Positions 4,763 through 8,255 of a stretch of DNA of 8,255 nucleotides are shown in pieces. Below the pieces are notes generated by a model. That model was given only the letters and a program-made list of their open reading frames with translations, was not told the DNA's origin and made no database searches. This DNA comes from Acidimicrobiales bacterium. GTDB lineage: Bacteria > Actinomycetota > Acidimicrobiia > Acidimicrobiales > RAAP-2. The stretch is taken from the NCBI GenBank assembly GCA_030044045.1, contig JASHWO010000313.1:1-8255 (forward strand), in the 5' to 3' direction. A program made the translations under genes and the position numbers. Position 1 is the stretch's first letter, and every line of letters starts with the position of its first letter.

Positions 4763-6948
4763 GGCGCGCTCGACGGCATACTCGACGGGGCGGCCGGGGC
4801 GGCGGCCTCGCGTGCGTCCTCCAGCAGCTCGGCCCGGTCGGCGGCGGTCTGCTCGTGGTGGCGGTGAGGCCACCAGAAGTGCCAGCCTCTCGAGGCGGCC
4901 ATGGTCGGGACGATCCGGGTGGCCAGCACGTTGGCCGCCAGCAGCACGCCCAGGGCCACCGCCAGCCCGATCTCCTCCAGCAGCTGGATGCCGGTGAGCA
5001 GCAGGGAGGCGAAGGTCCCGGCCAGGATGACGGCGGCCGAGGCCACCGCCGGGGAGCCGTGGACGATGGCCTGCCGGGAGGCCTCCCGCGGCGGGAGGCC
5101 GTCGCGGAACCCCTCCCGCAGGCGCGCCGAGATGAGGATGTTGTAGTCGGTGCCGATGGCCATCACGAAGAGGTAGGCGACGATGGGGATGGTGAAGTCC
5201 AGCCCGCCGTACCCCAGGCCCCGGAGGAAGATCAGCGACACGATCCCCAGGGTGGCCACGTAGGTCAGCACCACGCCGACCAGCAGGTAGACCGGCGCCA
5301 CCAGGGAGCGGAGGAGCAGGGCCAGGATGACGGCCACGATGGCCAGGGCCAGCGGGAAGATGTGCTCCATGTCGCGCCGCAACGCCGTGCGCACGTCGAC
5401 CAGCTGGGCCGTGGTGCCGCCGACGTAGACCGTGGCCCCGGGCACCGGATGCCCGCTCGCCGCCGCGCTGACCGGCCCGGCCACGTCGTCCATGGCCGTG
5501 GTGGCGTAGGGGTCGTGGGTCAGGAGGACGTCGAGCACGGCCTGGCCCTTGTCCGGCGTGTACTGGGCCGGGAGCACGGTCGAGACCCCCGCCGTCTTCG
5601 ACAGGGTGGTCGAGAGGGCGGCAATGCCCGCCTGGTCGAGGGGGGCCGAGCTGGAGGAGACGACGTAGACCTGGGTGGGGCCGAGGTCGCCGGCCGGGAA
5701 GGCCGAGGCCATGGTGTCGTAGGCCTGCTGGGACGGCGTGCTGCTCGGGAGCTCGGCCAGCTGGTCGTAGGTGGTCTTGAAGCCGACCACCCCGAAGGCC
5801 AGCCCCACCAGCACGGCGGTCCAGACGGGCAGCACCACCGCCGGGTGCTTGGCCACCATCCCGGCGATGACCTCGGACCGGGTGCGGCGGCTCGAGGTGC
5901 GGGGCCGGGGCGGGGTGGGCCAGAAGACGTGCCGGCCCAGCAGGCTGAGGATGGCCGGCACCAGGGTCAGGGCGGCCAGGAGCATGAGGAGGATGCCCAC
6001 GATCAGCCCGGGCGCCAGCGTCTTGAGCGACTCCAGGCTGGCCACCAGCAGCGCGGCGAAGGCAGCCATCACGGTGGCGGCGGCCGAGGCGATCACCTCG
6101 CCCACCTTCTCCACCGAGAACCGGAGGCTGTCCTTCGGCGCGTCGCCGGCCAGCGTCCGTTCCCGGTGCCGGAACATCATGAAGACGAAGTAGTCGGTGC
6201 CCACCCCGAACATGACCACCACCAGGAGCGGCGCCAGCTCGGGGCCGACGATGAAGCCGAACCAGTCGGCCAGGTCGGCGGTGAGCGCCTGGGCCATCTG
6301 GTGGATCACCCCGATGAGGACGATGGGGATGACGGCGATGAGGACGCTGCGGAAGACGATCCCGAGGAGGAGGACGATCAGCACCACGGTGGCGATGGCG
6401 ATGACCTTCTCGGCGTTGTCGAAGGCGGTGGTGGAGTCCACGCTGATGGCGGCGTTGCCGGTGAGGCCGCCGCGGAGCCCGGAGCCGTCCAGGAAGGCGG
6501 TCGTCTTCTCGCGGACGAGGGGCACGGCGGCGTTCGGTCCCGGTGTCCCGGGTTGCCCCTCGAATACCACCTGGACGAGCTGGACCTTCTTGTCGGCGGA
6601 CACGTAGAGGGAGGAGGAGGTGACCGAGCCGACCGAGGGGATCCGGTCGGCCGCCAGGGCCGCCGCCAGGGCCGCCACCTTCTGCTGGTCCGCTGCGGTC
6701 AGGACCCCGCCGCCGTCGGCGCTGACCACGATGGTGCCCGACGCCTGGGCGGTGGAGGGGAAGTACTTGTCGGCCACCTGCTGGGCCTGGACCGAGCCGT
6801 ACGAGCTGGGGAGGAAGGAGGAGTTGTTGTTCGAGGTGTAGGTGGCCAACTGCGGGGAGAGGGCGAGGAGGAGCACGGCACCGACCACCCAGCTCCCGAT
6901 GACGTACCACGGGTGCCCCACCACGAACCGGCCGAGCGCCTTGAACAC
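4759..6948 (-). CDS. MMPL/RND-family membrane transporter
   Basis: A 729-residue protein with the two-fold RND layout of MMPL (PF03176) proteins. The first membrane segment is at about 14-32, followed by an extracytoplasmic loop (about 34-181). Five segments follow between about 183 and 337. Segment 7 is at about 369-390, then a second large loop (about 393-528) and five segments between about 530 and 682. The paired signatures GTDYFVFMMFRHRE (250-263) and GTDYNILISARLREG (599-613) hold the Asp-Tyr pairs (252-253 and 601-602) that in MmpL3-type proteins relay protons. Each half ends in a matching FWP or FWWP patch (342-344 and 691-694). Such proteins use the proton gradient to export lipids, glycolipids, siderophores or other hydrophobic compounds; the cargo here cannot be told. 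The start is the GTG at 6948: an in-frame TAA lies just upstream at 6957-6955, and AAGGGG precedes it closely. It follows the aldo/keto reductase by 50 bp and overlaps the YHYH gene. Confidence 0.95.
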   Translation of the reverse strand: MFKALGRFVVGHPWYVIGSWVVGAVLLLALSPQLATYTSNNNSSFLPSSYGSVQAQQVADKYFPSTAQASGTIVVSADGGGVLTAADQQKVAALAAALAADRIPSVGSVTSSSLYVSADKKVQLVQVVFEGQPGTPGPNAAVPLVREKTTAFLDGSGLRGGLTGNAAISVDSTTAFDNAEKVIAIATVVLIVLLLGIVFRSVLIAVIPIVLIGVIHQMAQALTADLADWFGFIVGPELAPLLVVVMFGVGTDYFVFMMFRHRERTLAGDAPKDSLRFSVEKVGEVIASAAATVMAAFAALLVASLESLKTLAPGLIVGILLMLLAALTLVPAILSLLGRHVFWPTPPRPRTSSRRTRSEVIAGMVAKHPAVVLPVWTAVLVGLAFGVVGFKTTYDQLAELPSSTPSQQAYDTMASAFPAGDLGPTQVYVVSSSSAPLDQAGIAALSTTLSKTAGVSTVLPAQYTPDKGQAVLDVLLTHDPYATTAMDDVAGPVSAAASGHPVPGATVYVGGTTAQLVDVRTALRRDMEHIFPLALAIVAVILALLLRSLVAPVYLLVGVVLTYVATLGIVSLIFLRGLGYGGLDFTIPIVAYLFVMAIGTDYNILISARLREGFRDGLPPREASRQAIVHGSPAVASAAVILAGTFASLLLTGIQLLEEIGLAVALGVLLAANVLATRIVPTMAASRGWHFWWPHRHHEQTAADRAELLEDAREAAAPAAPSSMPSSAP

Positions 6949-6950
6949 CG

Positions 6951-6975
6951 CCCCTTACCATAGGGGAAGGACCCC
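6951..6975 (-). promoter_or_regulatory. Ribosome binding site of the MMPL gene within two mutually exclusive small hairpins
   Basis: On the minus strand AAGGGG (6956-6951) is the only Shine-Dalgarno-like sequence, 2 nt before the GTG, which is short spacing. The AGGGG can pair with CCCCT (6966-6962) around a 6-nt loop. The same CCCC can instead pair with GGGG (6975-6972) around a 5-nt loop. The two pairings compete, so the site could be masked or freed. The stems are only 4-5 bp, so chance is a serious alternative. Confidence 0.35.
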
Positions 6976-6998
6976 GTCTGGCCAGGGATCCTCCGGCG

Positions 6999-7934
6999 TT
7001 ACCGCCCGGTGGTGACCCGGTCGACCGGTTCGAGGAGCGCCGGGGGGAGGGTCCAGGCGTCGGCGGCCACGTTGGCCCGGACCTGCTCGGGCCGGGTGGC
7101 GCCGGCGATCACCGAGGCCACCTCGGGCCGGTGCAGCAGCCAGGCCACGGCCAGGTCGAGCACCGAGCGGCCCTCGCTGCCGGCCAGCCCGGACAACTCG
7201 TCCACCGCGGCCAGGGCGCCGTCGGTGAGCACCCGGGCCGCCTGTTCGTCCGGCATGCCGGCCACCCTGGTCCCCTCGGGCGCCGGCTCCCCGGCCCGGT
7301 ACTTGCCGGTGAGCAACCCGTAGTGGAGCGGGAAGTAGGGGAGGAAGGCCAGCCCCTGCCGCTCGCACTCGGCCAGCACCCCGTCGTGCTCGGGCTTCCG
7401 GTGGAGCAGGCTGTACTGGTTCTGCACGCTGACGAAGCGGGCGGTGTCGGCGGTGGCCGCCGCTTCGCCGGCCTCCCGGAGCTGGGCGGCGCCGAAGTTC
7501 GAGCAGCCGATCTCCCGCACCTTGCCCGCCCGGACCAGCTCGTCCAGTGCGCCGAGGGTGTCGGCCACCGGCACCGCGGCGTCCGGCGCGTGGAGCTGGT
7601 AGAGGTCGATGCGGTCGGTGCCCAGCCGGCGCAGGCTGTCCTCGACCGCCCGGCGCACGTAGGCCGGGGCGGCGCCCCCCTCGTGGTCCTGGTAGGGCAT
7701 GCCGAACTTGGTAGCCACCACCACCTCGTCCCGCCGGCCACCGAGGGCCTTTCCCAGCAGATCCTCGCTGCGCGCCCCGCCGTAGATGTCGGCGGTGTCG
7801 AAGAGGGTGATCCCGGCGTCCAGGGCGGCGCCCACCACGGCGTCGGTGCGGTCGGCGTCGATCCGGCCGCCGAAGTTGTTGCAACCCAGTCCCACCACCG
7901 AGACCTCGAGCGAGCCGATCCTGCGGGTGTCCAT
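6999..7934 (-). CDS. Aldo/keto reductase family oxidoreductase
   Basis: A 311-residue cytoplasmic TIM-barrel enzyme of the usual family length, expected to reduce a carbonyl to an alcohol with NADPH. The catalytic tetrad is complete: Asp46 and Tyr51 in DTADIYG, Lys76 in VATKFG, and His115 in LYQLHAPD. GCSNFG (143-148) and QNQYS (171-175) are the typical active-site and cofactor-floor motifs. VIAGATRPEQVRAN (275-288) is the usual C-terminal nucleotide-binding stretch. The ATG at 7934 is supported by AAGGAGG just upstream. It is the first gene of the minus-strand run, 50 bp ahead of the MMPL gene. It is probably cotranscribed, but a functional link is not evident. The family is certain; the substrate is unknown, as is common for this promiscuous family. 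Confidence 0.95.
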   Translation of the reverse strand: MDTRRIGSLEVSVVGLGCNNFGGRIDADRTDAVVGAALDAGITLFDTADIYGGARSEDLLGKALGGRRDEVVVATKFGMPYQDHEGGAAPAYVRRAVEDSLRRLGTDRIDLYQLHAPDAAVPVADTLGALDELVRAGKVREIGCSNFGAAQLREAGEAAATADTARFVSVQNQYSLLHRKPEHDGVLAECERQGLAFLPYFPLHYGLLTGKYRAGEPAPEGTRVAGMPDEQAARVLTDGALAAVDELSGLAGSEGRSVLDLAVAWLLHRPEVASVIAGATRPEQVRANVAADAWTLPPALLEPVDRVTTGR

Positions 7935-7937
7935 GGG

Positions 7938-7944
7938 CCTCCTT
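7938..7944 (-). promoter_or_regulatory. Ribosome binding site of the aldo/keto reductase gene
   Basis: AAGGAGG on the minus strand, 3 nt before the ATG at 7934. The match is strong though the spacing is short, and it supports this start. Confidence 0.7.
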
Positions 7945-7988
7945 CCGGGAGGCCGGGCTCGGCCTCGGGCGTGGGTATGGGGTTCGTT

Positions 7989-7999
7989 GGTACCCTACC
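7989..7999. repeat. Short palindrome GGTA-N3-TACC in the divergent promoter region
   Basis: GGTACCCTACC is an interrupted perfect dyad located in the middle of the divergent gap and overlapping the only -10-like hexamers. Its position would suit a small operator for a repressor acting on both genes, but the half-sites are only 4 bp. Confidence 0.3.
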
Positions 8000-8037
8000 G
8001 GCGCCGGCCGCCGGTGAAGGGTGGCGGCGCACCGGAC

Positions 8038-8043
8038 GGGAGG
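8038..8043 (+). promoter_or_regulatory. Ribosome binding site of the SRPBCC-like gene
   Basis: GGGAGG lies 4 nt before the ATG at 8048. It supports that start for a gene that is cut by the window end. Confidence 0.7.
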
Positions 8044-8047
8044 CACG

Positions 8048-8255
8048 ATGGGGCAGGACGCGGTGGCGACCGAGGTGACCGCCTCGCCGGACCAGGCATG
8101 GGCCCTGGTGGGCGACTTCCAGGGCATCGGGCAGTGGTTCCCGGGCGTCGACTCGGTGCAGGCCGACGGCGACGATCGGGTGCTGTCCCTGTTCGGCATG
8201 GAGATCCGCGAGCGGTTGGTCGAGCGGGACGACAGCGCCCGGGCCCTCACCTACT
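8048..8255 (+). CDS. SRPBCC/polyketide cyclase-like protein, N-terminal 69 residues (cut at window end)
   Basis: From the ATG at 8048 the frame stays open to the window edge. The visible protein has an early beta strand (VATEVTASP, 6-14), then PDQAWALVGDFQGIGQWFPG (14-33) and a second part with MEIRERLVERDD (51-62). This order is typical of the START-like SRPBCC superfamily (polyketide cyclase/dehydratase type, PF10604): strand, helix with a W..V.DF..W.P pattern, then an antiparallel sheet. These proteins form a hydrophobic pocket that binds lipids, polyketides or other small ligands. At about 140-150 residues for typical members, roughly half is missing here. It is divergent from the aldo/keto reductase; the ligand cannot be predicted. 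Confidence 0.8.
   Translation, partial: MGQDAVATEVTASPDQAWALVGDFQGIGQWFPGVDSVQADGDDRVLSLFGMEIRERLVERDDSARALTY

Larger units (their letters stand above)
7935..8047. promoter_or_regulatory. Divergent intergenic region expected to hold two promoters
   Basis: This 113-bp gap separates the divergent aldo/keto reductase and SRPBCC genes, so promoters for both should lie here. TAnnnT-type -10 candidates exist around 7991-7998 on both strands (TACCCT on plus, TAGGGT on minus). I see no convincing -35 partner at the usual distance, so the promoter positions are not assigned. Confidence 0.4.

Noticed and set aside
4763..6961. A minus-strand open frame from 6961 that runs into the YHYH protein, giving an apparent 1117-residue fusion
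   Set aside because: The first ~733 residues are the MMPL gene read in another frame: Arg/Pro/Gly-rich with no domains. The real YHYH start is the GTG at 4762 overlapping the MMPL stop.
4510..6963. An 817-residue open frame on the plus strand opposite the MMPL gene
   Set aside because: It is rich in Gly, His, Asp and Gln with no recognisable domain, the typical antisense shadow of a high-GC gene. The opposite strand has a full MMPL protein with membrane segments and both GTDY motifs.
7131..8078. A plus-strand 315-residue frame opposite the aldo/keto reductase, and a 431-residue minus-strand frame at 6955-8250
   Set aside because: Both are shadows. The aldo/keto reductase has its full catalytic tetrad in the accepted frame, and the 8048-8255 frame reads as an SRPBCC protein.

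Overview
The DNA is strongly GC-rich (roughly 70% by eye), with GC-biased third codon positions and GTG starts. Secreted proteins carry long Thr/Ser/Gly tracts, and there is a DUF3089-type secreted hydrolase and an MMPL transporter. This suggests a chromosomal segment of a high-GC actinobacterium, possibly of the Acidimicrobiia type; that placement is inference from style and gene content, not from a marker gene. I see no tRNA, rRNA, CRISPR array, insertion sequence or phage gene.

Left part (1-3556, + strand): a membrane-anchored or secreted GH18 glycosidase of the YaaH/SleL-like type, with long low-complexity linkers and an unrecognised C-terminal domain (6-2219; the start may lie upstream of the window). 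It is followed by a 128-bp gap holding a large imperfect inverted repeat. A secreted DUF3089-family alpha/beta hydrolase with a GHSQG nucleophile elbow comes next (2348-3556). Both products act outside the cytoplasmic membrane.

Right part (3608-7934, - strand, convergent with the first two genes): transcription runs from an aldo/keto reductase (7934-6999) through an MMPL/RND-type membrane transporter (6948-4759) to an exported YHYH-domain protein (4762-3608). The last two overlap by GTGA, which is strong evidence for translational coupling. The start of the YHYH gene is therefore 4762, and the much longer open frame running back to 6961 is an artefact. The transporter plus exported YHYH protein is the most interesting unit: by analogy with MmpL transporters and their accessory proteins, the YHYH protein may be a dedicated extracytoplasmic partner. 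The aldo/keto reductase may simply share the promoter.

Right edge (8048-8255, + strand): the first 69 codons of an SRPBCC/polyketide-cyclase-like protein, divergent from the aldo/keto reductase across a 113-bp intergenic region that should hold both promoters.

Nothing here is a demonstrated new system. The best leads are the MMPL-YHYH pair, the unrecognised C-terminal domain of the GH18 protein and the structured intergenic regions.
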